A stretch of 64,000 bases of DNA from Enhygromyxa salina (GTDB lineage Bacteria; Myxococcota_A; Polyangia; Nannocystales; Nannocystaceae), in contig NZ_PVNL01000135.1 of the NCBI RefSeq assembly GCF_002994635.1, positions 496,001 to 560,000 of the forward strand, given 5' to 3'. The translations under genes and the position numbers were made by a program. Below, one piece after another: positions 26,212 to 38,508 of this stretch. The notes under the pieces are model-generated. The model was not told where the DNA came from. It ran no database searches and was given only the letters and a program-made list of their open reading frames with translations. Every line of letters starts with the position of its first letter. The first letter of the stretch is position 1.

Positions 26212-27429
26212 ATGGATTTCGCCGTCCCCGAACCAATTCAAGCGACGCTAAACGAGATCCGCGAGTTTCTCGACGCCCACGTGCTCCCGGTCGAGGCGCT
26301 GTTCCGCGATCACGAGATGCCCCCCGTAGAGGCAGCGATGCGCGAGGTCCGAGCCAAGGCCAAGGCCCGCGGGCTGTGGCTGCCGCAGCTGTCCAAGCGC
26401 CACGGCGGGATGGGCCTGAGCCTGCTCGAGCACGGGCTGGTCAGCGAGGTGCTGGGTCGCAGCCCGCTGGGCAACTGGGCGCTGAACTGCCAGGCGCCCG
26501 ACGCTGGCAACATGGAGATCCTCGCGGAGTACGGCACCCGTGAGCAGCGGGAGCGCTTCTTGGATCCGCTGATCGCAGGCGACACGCGCTCTTGCTTCGC
26601 AATGACGGAGCCCGACAAGGCCGGCAGCAACCCGGTGTGGCTGGGCACGGCCGCGCGGCGCGAGGGCGACGAGCTGGTGCTCGATGGTCACAAGTGGTTC
26701 ACCTCGGGCGCCGACGGGGCCGCGTTTGCGATCGTGATGGCGGTGACCGAGCCGGAGGGGCCGCCACACAAGCGCGCGAGCATGATCATCGTGCCCACCG
26801 ACACGCCCGGGTACACGCTGGTCCGCAACATCTCGGTGATGGGCGACGTCGGCGGCGGCTGGGCCAGCCACGCGGAGGTCCGGTTCGAGGGCTGCCGGGT
26901 GCCCGCGGCGAACATGCTCGGGTTCCCGGGGGCCGGGTTCTTGATCGCGCAGGCGCGGCTGGGGCCGGGGCGCATCCATCACTGCATGCGCTGGCTCGGG
27001 ATCTGTGAGCGGGCCTTTGACATGATGTGCCAGCGCGCGGCGACCCGCGAGCTCGCGCCGGGTAAATTTCTGGGCGAGAAGCAGACGATCCAAAACTGGA
27101 TCGCGGAGAGCCGGGTCGAGATCGACTCGGCCCGACTCGCGGTGCTGCACGCGGCCTGGCGGATCGACGCGGTCGGGCAGAAGGCCGCGCGCGTGGAGGT
27201 CTCGGGGATCAAGTTCCACGTGGCCAAGGTGCTGCGCAACGTGCTCGAGCGCTCGATCCAGACCCACGGCGCGCTGGGGATCACCGACGACACGGTGCTG
27301 AGTTTCTTTTATCGGCACGAGCGCGGCGCGCAGATCTATGATGGCGCCGACGAGGTCCACAAGACGGTCGTGGCCCGCGAGCTGCTCGAGCGCTACGGCC
27401 TGAACCTGCGCAGCCGAGGCACAAAGTGA
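26212..27429 (+). CDS. Acyl-CoA dehydrogenase, ACAD10/11-like
   Basis: 405 residues from ATG 26212. Hallmarks: FAMTEPDKAGSNP (FAD/substrate loop), HKWFTSGADGA, ISVMGDVGGGWASHAEVRFE, R-rich ARLGPGRIHHCMRWLG, and QTHGALGITDD. Near the C-terminus, IYDGADEVHKTVVA replaces the YEGT-type catalytic Glu segment of MCAD. DG-x-DEVH is the version I know from ACAD10/11, so the enzyme probably belongs to that branch. It is followed, with a 4-base overlap, by an APH-fold kinase gene, the domain that is fused to the dehydrogenase in those eukaryotic proteins. Confidence 0.9.
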   Translation: MDFAVPEPIQATLNEIREFLDAHVLPVEALFRDHEMPPVEAAMREVRAKAKARGLWLPQLSKRHGGMGLSLLEHGLVSEVLGRSPLGNWALNCQAPDAGNMEILAEYGTREQRERFLDPLIAGDTRSCFAMTEPDKAGSNPVWLGTAARREGDELVLDGHKWFTSGADGAAFAIVMAVTEPEGPPHKRASMIIVPTDTPGYTLVRNISVMGDVGGGWASHAEVRFEGCRVPAANMLGFPGAGFLIAQARLGPGRIHHCMRWLGICERAFDMMCQRAATRELAPGKFLGEKQTIQNWIAESRVEIDSARLAVLHAAWRIDAVGQKAARVEVSGIKFHVAKVLRNVLERSIQTHGALGITDDTVLSFFYRHERGAQIYDGADEVHKTVVARELLERYGLNLRSRGTK

Positions 27430-28535
27430 ACGACTCCGAGCGAACCTTACCCGATGGCTTGCTCGATCGCCCCCGGCAGGTCCGCGAGGGCGAGGAGTTG
27501 GATCTCGAGGCGCTCGCGGCCTGGCTGCGGTCCAACACGACGCTGCTGGACGGCGGCACGATCCAGGTGCTGCAGTTCCCGAGCGGCTACTCGAACCTGA
27601 CGTACATGCTGCGGCTCGGCGAGCGCGAGGTGGTGCTGCGTCGCCCGCCGTTTGGCAACAAGGTCAAGAGTGGCCACGACATGCACCGCGAGTTCACGGT
27701 GCTGTCCAAGCTCGCGCCGGTCTACCCGCTCGCGCCCGCGCCCCTGGCCTACTGCGATGACGAAGCCGTGCTCGGGGCGCCGTTTTACGTGATGGAGCGG
27801 CGCCGCGGGATCATCATTCGGCGTCGGCCGCCGCCCGGCATGAAGCTCGACGCGAGCACCAGTCGGGCGCTGGCGTGCGCGCTGATCGACGGGCTCGCGG
27901 ATCTCCACGCGATCGACTGGTCCGGCGTGGGCCTGGGCGAGCTCGGCAAGCCACAGGGCTACGCGCGCCGGCAGATCGAAGGCTGGACCCGGCGGTGGGA
28001 GCGATCCAAGACCGACGACGTGGCCAAGCTCGACGCGGTCGCGGCGTGGCTGGCCAGCTCGCTGCCCGTCGACGCCGACGCCGACCCGGCCCTGATCCAC
28101 AACGACTACAAATACGACAACGTGCTGCTCGACGCCCGCGGGGTCGAGACCGGAGAGGGCGTGCGGATCAACGCCGTGCTCGACTGGGAGATGGCGACGA
28201 TCGGCAGCCCGCGCATGGACGTGGGCACGACCCTCGGCTACTGGGTCGAGGCCGGCGACGACGCGCGGATGCAGGGTCTGGCGTTTGGTCCGACCAACCT
28301 CCCGGGCAGCCTGACCCGCGCCGAGCTGCTCGACCGCTACCAGGCGCGCAGCGGGATCGAGCTGTCGAGCGGGGTGTACTATCGGGTGTTTGGGCTGTTC
28401 AAGATCGCGGTGATCGTTCAGCAGATCTTCGCCCGGTATCAGCAGGGCTCGACCCACGATCCGCGGTTTGCTGCGCTCGGCTACTTCGTGTCGATGCTGG
28501 CCGAGGCTGCGGCCGAGGCGATCGAGCGCGACTGA
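27426..28535 (+). CDS. Phosphotransferase family protein (APH fold)
   Basis: 369 residues; GTG start at 27426 shares GTGA with the stop of the acyl-CoA dehydrogenase gene. Kinase motifs: GGTIQVLQFPSGYSNLTYML (glycine-rich), LIHNDYKYDNVLLD (catalytic H-x-D-x4-N), and LDWEMATIGSPRMDVG (metal-binding Asp). Close in layout to the N-terminal domain of ACAD10/11. Work on those proteins indicates phosphorylation of 4-hydroxyacyl-CoAs before reduction or elimination, so the pair may handle hydroxylated fatty acids; that extension to this organism is inference. Confidence 0.9.
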   Translation: MNDSERTLPDGLLDRPRQVREGEELDLEALAAWLRSNTTLLDGGTIQVLQFPSGYSNLTYMLRLGEREVVLRRPPFGNKVKSGHDMHREFTVLSKLAPVYPLAPAPLAYCDDEAVLGAPFYVMERRRGIIIRRRPPPGMKLDASTSRALACALIDGLADLHAIDWSGVGLGELGKPQGYARRQIEGWTRRWERSKTDDVAKLDAVAAWLASSLPVDADADPALIHNDYKYDNVLLDARGVETGEGVRINAVLDWEMATIGSPRMDVGTTLGYWVEAGDDARMQGLAFGPTNLPGSLTRAELLDRYQARSGIELSSGVYYRVFGLFKIAVIVQQIFARYQQGSTHDPRFAALGYFVSMLAEAAAEAIERD

Positions 28536-28600
28536 GTCTCTGACGAATTTTGCCACCGCCGCTGCACGGATTCGCCTCATCTGCTTGGTATGCAGGGGGT

Positions 28601-29098
28601 GTGCGCGACGTCTTCGTGATTGTGGCCTTGGTCTCGATGCTCTGCATGCTCGGCGCGTGTCAGGGCGAGCCCGGGGCATCGAGGCCGAAGCACTGCGCGT
28701 GGGCGCCCGAGAGCCCGACACCAACCGAGCGCTGGAACCCCGTGACACAGGGGCGCGCCCACAGCTTCTTGAGTCATCACGGTGGGTTTGACGTGAGCGA
28801 GCTGAGCGAGATCGAAGGCTGCGCCCTGCCGATCTTCATGAGCTCGATGATCGTGATCCGGTTTCGCGCCGCGGGTGACCCGTCGCTGGCCAGCTGGACG
28901 GGCACACCCACGCCAGCGCGGGCCCAACGCGAGCTTGGGTGGCTGCGCGAGCACCTGTTCGGCCTGGGGCTGCCCTCCGCGGTCACACCGCTGGGCCTCG
29001 AGCAGCGTGAACACAGCGGCAACGTCGATGAGCTGAGCCTGTACCGCTACGACGACGAGGGGCCCACCTACCTGTTCGTGTTCAACCACGCCGGCTGA
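28601..29098 (+). CDS. Hypothetical lipoprotein
   Basis: 165 residues from GTG 28601, chosen because a purine-rich GCAGGGGG lies directly upstream and the signal peptide (VIVALVSMLCMLGAC) starts at once. Lipobox LGAC. The globular part has no recognised domain (FRAAGDPSLASWTGTP; ELGWLREHLFGLG; LYRYDDEGPTYLFVF). It may be a small surface adaptor. Separated from the kinase gene by 65 bases and read in the same direction. Confidence 0.6.
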   Translation: MRDVFVIVALVSMLCMLGACQGEPGASRPKHCAWAPESPTPTERWNPVTQGRAHSFLSHHGGFDVSELSEIEGCALPIFMSSMIVIRFRAAGDPSLASWTGTPTPARAQRELGWLREHLFGLGLPSAVTPLGLEQREHSGNVDELSLYRYDDEGPTYLFVFNHAG

Positions 29099-29253
29099 GG
29101 CGTGGCGGGTCTCCACACAAACGTACACCCACGGGGCCGGGGCGTGGGCACTTAACGTCTGGCCTGTTACAGCTTGTTCGCCGGGATGACCGCAGTTCGA
29201 CGACGCCGTCGGTTCGTCGCACCTCCAAGACGGCACAGCGGTACCATGCTCGC

Positions 29254-30366
29254 ATGGACTCGGACTCGACTGACGTTCGCTCCGCGGGGCCGTGGCTGCT
29301 GCTGCCCGTGCTCGCGCTCCCGTTGCTCGCGTGGGCGACCGCGCTGCCAGGGTGTGCGGTGCCCTGCCTCGATGACGGACTCGGGCAGACCTTCTGCCCC
29401 GAGGCCGAGACCGAGGTCGCTACCGGTGACAGCACGGCCGGCGACGGCGACGGCGACGGTGACACCGCCGAGGCTGGGACCATGGACGCGGGCGACACGG
29501 AGGCCTGCTCGGTGCTCGACGTGATCTTGATCCCCCAGACACCGACGCTGGTGCTGCTCGTGGATCAGTCGCTGAGCATGGACTCCGACTTTGGCGGGGA
29601 CACGCGCTGGAACGTGGTCACCAACGTGCTCACCGATCCAAACGGCGGGATCGTCCCGCAGTTCGAGGGCAACATCCGGTTCGGGCTGGCGCTCTACACC
29701 TCGGACACCAACGACATGAACGCGCCGTGCCCGATGCTGACCGAGGTCAGCCCGGCGCTGAACAACTTCGGGGCGATCGACACGACGCTGGGCTCGAACG
29801 CGCCGCTCGGCGACACCCCGACCGGTGAGAGCCTCGACGCGGTGTGGCAGACCCTCGACGTGCTCGACGTGCCCGGTAAAAAATTCATCGTGCTCGCGAC
29901 CGACGGCGAGCCCGACACCTGCGCCGTGCCCAACCCCAACGAGGGCCAGCCAGAGTCGGTCGCCGCCGCGCAGGGGGCGTTCGCGGCCGGGATCCAGACC
30001 TACATCATCAGCGTCGGCGACCAGGTCAGCAACGCGCACCTGCAGGACATGGCCAACGCCGGCCAGGGCGTGCAGCCGGGCGACCCGGACGCGGAGTTCT
30101 ACCAGGCGCTGGATCAGGCCGCGCTGGTGACCGCGTTCGATCAAATCCTCGCGAGCGTGCGCTCGTGCCAGCTCGACCTCGACACCCCGCTGACGGCCGA
30201 GGACGCGGAGAACTGCACGGTGGTGATCAACGGCAACCCGGTCGGGCTCGACGATCCCAACGGGTGGTCGCTCAATGATCCAACCGAGGTCGAGCTGCTC
30301 GGATCCGCCTGCGACACCCTGCAAGACGGGACCTCGTCCGTGCAGATGGAGTGTATCTGCGCGTAG
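29254..30366 (+). CDS. VWA-domain lipoprotein
   Basis: 370 residues. Hydrophobic signal LLLPVLALPLLAWATALPGC (lipobox LPGC) and a GDGDGD spacer (residues about 58-70). Then a von Willebrand factor A domain with MIDAS residues DQSLS (D-x-S-x-S), TGES and TDGEPD. The domain would bind a protein ligand through a divalent ion, at the outer surface. C-terminal Cys-containing segment (VQMECICA). It precedes the tandem DUF4139 genes by 30 bases, so co-transcription is likely. Confidence 0.88.
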   Translation: MDSDSTDVRSAGPWLLLPVLALPLLAWATALPGCAVPCLDDGLGQTFCPEAETEVATGDSTAGDGDGDGDTAEAGTMDAGDTEACSVLDVILIPQTPTLVLLVDQSLSMDSDFGGDTRWNVVTNVLTDPNGGIVPQFEGNIRFGLALYTSDTNDMNAPCPMLTEVSPALNNFGAIDTTLGSNAPLGDTPTGESLDAVWQTLDVLDVPGKKFIVLATDGEPDTCAVPNPNEGQPESVAAAQGAFAAGIQTYIISVGDQVSNAHLQDMANAGQGVQPGDPDAEFYQALDQAALVTAFDQILASVRSCQLDLDTPLTAEDAENCTVVINGNPVGLDDPNGWSLNDPTEVELLGSACDTLQDGTSSVQMECICA

Positions 30367-30396
30367 TAACCTGCCGCCTGCTGGGGTCATGACAAC

Positions 30397-32628
30397 GTGA
30401 GCGCACCGCTTAATCTGAGTTCTCGGGTTCGCGCCGTGACGATCTATCGCCGCGGCGCCATGGTCACGCGGGCCGCCGAGCTGGTCCGCGATGGCTCGGC
30501 GTTCCCGGCTCGGATCCAGCTGGTCGGGCTGCCGCTGGCGCTGGACGACAGCTCGATCCGGGTCGAGGTCGAGACCGAGGGCGAGGGGCAGGCTCCGATC
30601 GCGGGGGATCTGCGCGTGACGCTGTCGGTCCCCAGCGACGACCCCGAGCTGCCGCCGCCGAGCAACGGCGAGCTCGACCTCGCCCAGCTCGAGCTGGATC
30701 TCGCGATAGAAGCGCGGACCCAGCTGACCCGGGCCAAGGGTCGACTCGCGACGCTGCAGGGGCTCGCCCGCGGGCGGCCCGAAGAGGGCAAGGCCCCCGC
30801 GCCCTCGCCCACGGCGGCGCGCCTGCAGCTGCTCGCGTTTCGGCGCGAGCGGGGCGAGCAGCTGGGCCGAGCGATCGACGCCGCCAACGAGCGGGTGCGG
30901 GTGGCCAAGGAGCAGCTCGAGACCCTGCGCGAGCGCGAGCGGCTGGCGTCTTCACACAAGAACGCGCGGACCCACGAGCTGCGCAAGGCGGCGATCCTCG
31001 AGCTCGATCACGGCTCCGGCCCGGAGCTGGTCTCGCGGGTCCGGGTGAAGCTGCACTACTTCGTGCCTGGCGCTCGCTGGGCGCCCGCGTACACCGTGAG
31101 GCTGGACCGCGCGATGCGGGCCGCGACCCTGGAGCTGCGGGCGATGGTCGGGCAGTCGACGGGCGAAGACTGGCACGACGTCGCGCTCACGCTGTCGACC
31201 GCGAGCCCGCAGCAGTGGACGGAGCTGCCCGAGCTCAAGTCGCGGCGGATCGGTCGACGCCAGCCACCGCCAGCCAAGAAGGGCTGGCGCCCGCCGCCGG
31301 TCGGCGCGGATCAGCTCTATGCCGACTATGACCGCGGCTTGGGCGAGCCTCCCGTCGAGGACGAGCCCGTGGTCGAGGCGGCCAAGAGCGAGACCTTCGT
31401 CTACGACTTGGACGACGACGAGGCCGAGGCCGAAGAGATGGCGGACGCAGGCATGCCGCAGCCGGATGCCAAGCAGAGGAAATCTGCGGCCCCGATGAGC
31501 ATGGACGCGCCGACACGCTCGATGCCTCCGTCACTGAGCGGTGCGCCCCCGTCGGCGCCGATGCAGTATCCGATGCCGGCCTCGCTCGGAGCCCCCAAGC
31601 GCTCGGCGGGCTTCGGCGCCCTCGTCGGTGGGGCGATCGGTGGCATCGCGTCAGCGTTCGCCCCGGAAGAGGGACGCGGCGGTGGCGGTGGTGGGCCGAT
31701 GGCGCCCGGCGGCGGCGGGTTCGTCCCCGAGCCCGAGCTCGTCGCCGGTCGCGACCTGCTCGACTACGGCCGCCTGCGCCTGTCGTCTGCGTCCAGCTAT
31801 CGCCGCGGCTCACTGCGGCGCATCGACAGGCGGACCCAGTACCAGCAGCTGTGCGTCGAGTACGTCCGCGTCGACGTGGCGATCGAGCAGATCGACGAGG
31901 CGGTCGCGTGGGCGCGACTGCTGGAGACCGAGCGCGCCCCCGAAGGCCACCGCTGGCCCTCCAGCGAGGGTGGGTTCGACTACGCCTACGTCGCCGAGGC
32001 GCCGGTCGATCTGGCCAGCACGGGGGTGTTCACCTCGCTGCCGATCGACCTGCGCGAGGCCGAGGCGACCCCGCGCTACGTCAGCGTCCCGCGTGAGAGC
32101 GCTGATGTGTTCCGCATCGTCGCGCTCCGCAACCCCCTGGCCGCGCCGCTGCTCGCGGGTCCCGCCGACGTGTACGTCGCCGGAAAATTCGCGCTGACCT
32201 CCAGCGTCGAGCTCACGCCGATCGACGGCCGGATCGAGGTTGGACTTGGCGTCGAGCAAGCGATCAAGATCGCCCGCAACGTCAGCTTCTCCGAGGACAC
32301 CCCGGGCATGTTCAAGCGACAGCTCGAGCTCAGGCACACGCTCGAGCTCGAGGTCCAAAACCACACCAGCAGCGCGGCCACCGTCGAGATCCGCGAGCGG
32401 CTCCCGATCGCCGCGAAGGCGCTCGCCGACGACATCTCGATCGAGGTCGAGCAGGTCAGCCCCGAGTGGGAGGACTACGACCCCAAGGACGCCGTGCCCT
32501 CACTCGAGGGCGGGCGCATGTGGAAGGTCGAGGTCCCCGCCAGCGGCAAGCGCGAGCTGTCCGCGACCTGGATCGTGACGATCCCGATCAATCACGAGCT
32601 GATCGGCGGCAACCGGAGGGAGAGCTGA
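30397..32628 (+). CDS. DUF4139 (mucoidy-inhibitor MuiA-like) protein, large
   Basis: 743 residues, GTG start. N-terminal DUF4140-like region (AVTIYRRGAMVTRAAEL; coiled coil around residues 90-190), then the DUF4139 beta region (VRVKLHYFVPGARWAPAYTV, GQSTGEDWHDVALTLSTASP, and VSFSEDTPGMFKRQLELRHT). Family proteins are usually 500-600 residues; here residues 285-440 are an inserted low-complexity Pro/Gly/Ala linker. The family has been tied to exopolysaccharide control in E. coli. No signal peptide found. The next gene starts 2 bases after the stop. Confidence 0.88.
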   Translation: MSAPLNLSSRVRAVTIYRRGAMVTRAAELVRDGSAFPARIQLVGLPLALDDSSIRVEVETEGEGQAPIAGDLRVTLSVPSDDPELPPPSNGELDLAQLELDLAIEARTQLTRAKGRLATLQGLARGRPEEGKAPAPSPTAARLQLLAFRRERGEQLGRAIDAANERVRVAKEQLETLRERERLASSHKNARTHELRKAAILELDHGSGPELVSRVRVKLHYFVPGARWAPAYTVRLDRAMRAATLELRAMVGQSTGEDWHDVALTLSTASPQQWTELPELKSRRIGRRQPPPAKKGWRPPPVGADQLYADYDRGLGEPPVEDEPVVEAAKSETFVYDLDDDEAEAEEMADAGMPQPDAKQRKSAAPMSMDAPTRSMPPSLSGAPPSAPMQYPMPASLGAPKRSAGFGALVGGAIGGIASAFAPEEGRGGGGGGPMAPGGGGFVPEPELVAGRDLLDYGRLRLSSASSYRRGSLRRIDRRTQYQQLCVEYVRVDVAIEQIDEAVAWARLLETERAPEGHRWPSSEGGFDYAYVAEAPVDLASTGVFTSLPIDLREAEATPRYVSVPRESADVFRIVALRNPLAAPLLAGPADVYVAGKFALTSSVELTPIDGRIEVGLGVEQAIKIARNVSFSEDTPGMFKRQLELRHTLELEVQNHTSSAATVEIRERLPIAAKALADDISIEVEQVSPEWEDYDPKDAVPSLEGGRMWKVEVPASGKRELSATWIVTIPINHELIGGNRRES

Positions 32629-32629
32629 G

Positions 32630-34270
32630 ATGGACGCGGATCAAGCCCAGACGCTGCGCCGGATCACCGCCGACGTCCCGGTCGCCGAGGTCACGCTGCT
32701 CGAGGATCGGGCGCTGGTCGTGCGCCGTGGGGTCGTGGAGCTCCCGCCGGGTCGCTCGCAGCTGGTGGTCAGCGAGGTCGCGCCGGTCCTGGTCGACAAG
32801 ACCCTCGCGGCCACGCTCGCGCTGCCGCGTGGCGCGGGTCCAGAGGTGGCCGAGCTGTCTGAAGATCTGCGGGTCCGGAGCGTGTCGATCCGGCGCTGGC
32901 GGGTCACCCGTGAGCAAGACCGACCCGCCGACCTCGCCCAGCTCCGGGCCACCAAGCGCGACAAACAGCTCGCGCTGGCCACCGCTGCGGCGCGGGTCGA
33001 GCAGCTCTCGGCCGAGCACGCGTCGATCGAGCAGCTGCTCGCGCTGACGCTGCAAGAGATCAACGAGGACGTCAGCTGGGGCGGGCAGGCGGCGGCGCAG
33101 TGGGGCGAGCAGCTCGATCTGCTCGACGCCAAGCTGCGCGAGCTCGCGCTCGAAGCCAGCCGGATCAAGCACGCCAATCAGCTGCTCACGCGCGAGCTCC
33201 AAGATCTGCAGACGCTGGAGGCCGCGAGCAGCAACCCCAACAGCGAGGTCACCGCTGAGCTCACGCTCGAGCTCATCAACCCCGAGCCGCTGCCCCGCAA
33301 GCTCGAGCTCAGCATCGACTACCTGGTCCCCGGCGCGCTGTGGCGACCGTGGCACACCGCCCGCCTGATCGAGCCCGACGGGGACCAAGCCAGTCCGCGG
33401 GTCGAGTTTCAGTGTGAAGGCGCGGTCTGGCAGTCGACCGGCGAGGACTGGCGTGACGTCCAGCTGATCTTCTCGACCGAGCGACCGTCGCTCGGCGTCC
33501 AGCCACCCACGCTCACCACCGACATGCTGCGGTTTCGCAAGAAGAGCAGCACCGTCGAGGTCGAGGCCCGCGAACAGACGGTCAACACCGCAGGCCTCGG
33601 CGCCGAGACCGAGAGCGCGCCCGCCAAGTCGGTCGCCGAAGAGGACCTGCCCGGCATCGACGACGGCGGCGAGGCGATCGAGCTGCGCGGTCGGACCAGG
33701 GCCACGATCCCCGCAGATGGTCGGCCCTACCGGGTGCCGATCTTCAGCTTCGAGTCGCCGGCCGAGACCGCGCTAGTCTGCGCGCCCGAGCTGGACGGGT
33801 CGGTGATCCTGCGCAGCCGCCAGCACAACGCCGCCGCTCACCCGCTGCTCGCTGGGCCCGTCGACTTGGTCCGCAACAGCGGCCTGGTCGGTCGCACCTC
33901 GCTGCTGTTCATCGCTCCCGGCGAGCGCTTCGAGCTGGGCTGGGGCCCCGACTCGAGCTTGCGCGTGCACCGAACGCTCGAGAACCTCGAGCGCGAGCGG
34001 CGAATGATGAGCTCGTGGACGCGCAAGCCCAGGCGGGTCACCGTGAAGCTCAGCAACCTCTCGCCGGTCGCCAAGACGGTCGAGGTCAAGGAGCGGATCG
34101 CCGTGTCCGAGGTCGAGAAGGTCGAGGTCGAGCTGACGGAGGCCAGCCACGGGGCCACCGCTGACGCCGACGGGTTCGTGACCTGGCAGGCCAAGCTACG
34201 CGGGTTTGGGCACGAGTCGCTGGAGCTGACGTGGGTGCTGGTGGTCCACGACGACGTCGTGGGCATGTGA
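32630..34270 (+). CDS. DUF4139 (MuiA-like) protein, compact paralogue
   Basis: 546 residues; ATG preceded by GGAGGGAG that overlaps the stop of the first paralogue, indicating tight coupling. Same domain order, shorter linker: VAEVTLLEDRALVVRRGVVE, coiled coil (residues about 100-190), LSIDYLVPGALWRPWHTARL, WQSTGEDWRDVQLIFSTERP, and KLSNLSPVAKTVEVKERI. The tandem arrangement suggests the two form a heteromer. No signal peptide found; convergent, 1 base apart, with the next lipoprotein gene. Confidence 0.88.
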   Translation: MDADQAQTLRRITADVPVAEVTLLEDRALVVRRGVVELPPGRSQLVVSEVAPVLVDKTLAATLALPRGAGPEVAELSEDLRVRSVSIRRWRVTREQDRPADLAQLRATKRDKQLALATAAARVEQLSAEHASIEQLLALTLQEINEDVSWGGQAAAQWGEQLDLLDAKLRELALEASRIKHANQLLTRELQDLQTLEAASSNPNSEVTAELTLELINPEPLPRKLELSIDYLVPGALWRPWHTARLIEPDGDQASPRVEFQCEGAVWQSTGEDWRDVQLIFSTERPSLGVQPPTLTTDMLRFRKKSSTVEVEAREQTVNTAGLGAETESAPAKSVAEEDLPGIDDGGEAIELRGRTRATIPADGRPYRVPIFSFESPAETALVCAPELDGSVILRSRQHNAAAHPLLAGPVDLVRNSGLVGRTSLLFIAPGERFELGWGPDSSLRVHRTLENLERERRMMSSWTRKPRRVTVKLSNLSPVAKTVEVKERIAVSEVEKVEVELTEASHGATADADGFVTWQAKLRGFGHESLELTWVLVVHDDVVGM

Positions 34271-34271
34271 A

Positions 34272-35183
34272 TCAGCGCTCGAGGCAGTACAGCCGACGCG
34301 GCTGGTTGCAGCGCGGCGGCTCGCCGCAGTTTTGCTCGACGAAGGACCAGCTCGGATCGGTCGCGTGGAGCAGGCCGTAGGCCCCATTGTAGAGATACGA
34401 GCTGGTGTTCCAGTTGCTGCACTGGGGCTCGACGGCGTCGCCGTATGCGTCGGTTCCCGTCCACACCTGTGACTCGATGTCGCAGGGCCCGCTGAGTGGG
34501 ATCGGATCGCCAGCCTCATCGTGATCGATCGGGACGAGCAGCTGGCCGCTGATCAGCTGATCCCAGGAGTTCGCGATCTTGCTGCCATTGGTCCGCACGA
34601 AGTAGCCATCTTGCTCGAAGGTGTTGTTGGGGGACTCGATCTGGGTCGAGTTCCACGCCCAGAACAGCTTCTCGGGATAGAAGCCCTCGCCGGTCTCCTG
34701 GCAGAGATCGTCGGCGCCAGGCAGGCCTCCGAGCCCGCCGGTGAACGCGTCGAGGGTGACGAACATGATCCGTGGGCGCATGCAGCTGCCCGCGTTGCAG
34801 TCTTGATCGTCGTCGCATGCCATCTCACAAAACCCGCAGTTGAGCTGGTCTTTGTCGAGGTTGGTGCAGGTGTCTCCGCATAGATCCGGCGTGTCGTCCT
34901 CGCACATCATGCCGTCGCCGTCGCCGTCGCCCGTGCTTGGATCCCCGTCCCCATCGCCCGTGCTTGGATCCCCGTCGCCGTCGCCCGTGCTTGGATCCCC
35001 GTCGCCATCGCCCGTGCTTGGATCGTCGTCGTCGCCGTCGCCCGTGCTGGGATAGGGATCGTCGCCGTCGCCGATCAGGTCGTCGCCGGTCCCGGTCTCG
35101 CTAACTCGCTCGTCGAACGCGGAATTGAGCTTGGTGCACCCCGCCAACCCCACGCACATCACAATGACCGCCAAGCGCTTCAT
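34272..35183 (-). CDS. Lipoprotein with GDGDPST spacer and DUF1554-like domain
   Basis: 303 residues from ATG 35183. Lipobox LAGC at residue 16. A long Gly-Asp-Pro-Ser-Thr repeat spacer (residues about 35-90), a short Cys-rich segment (CGDTCTNLDKDQLNCGFCEM), then a DUF1554-type domain: FVTLDAFTGGLGGLPGADDL, FWAWNSTQIESP, GSKIANSWDQLISGQLL. The same domain closes the protein at 49850-51655. DUF1554 is common in leptospiral and myxobacterial surface proteins; a binding role is suspected. Confidence 0.82.
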   Translation of the reverse strand: MKRLAVIVMCVGLAGCTKLNSAFDERVSETGTGDDLIGDGDDPYPSTGDGDDDDPSTGDGDGDPSTGDGDGDPSTGDGDGDPSTGDGDGDGMMCEDDTPDLCGDTCTNLDKDQLNCGFCEMACDDDQDCNAGSCMRPRIMFVTLDAFTGGLGGLPGADDLCQETGEGFYPEKLFWAWNSTQIESPNNTFEQDGYFVRTNGSKIANSWDQLISGQLLVPIDHDEAGDPIPLSGPCDIESQVWTGTDAYGDAVEPQCSNWNTSSYLYNGAYGLLHATDPSWSFVEQNCGEPPRCNQPRRLYCLER

Positions 35184-35248
35184 GGCGGCATCATGCACCG
35201 CAGCGCGAACGACGACCAGCCAGCCCCCGTGACCTATGAGCAGCCGCG

Positions 35249-38440
<3,192 letters not shown>

Positions 38441-38508
38441 ACCGGGCTGCAGGATAGCGCGAACCGCTCCAGCCGCGGGCCGCTAACGACCCGCGGTCCA
38501 CCCGGGGA

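Noticed and set aside
29128-29148. CCCACG ... CGTGGG hairpin after the lipoprotein gene
   Set aside because: Only a 6-bp stem with a 9-base loop and no T-tract, not distinguishable from chance at this GC content.
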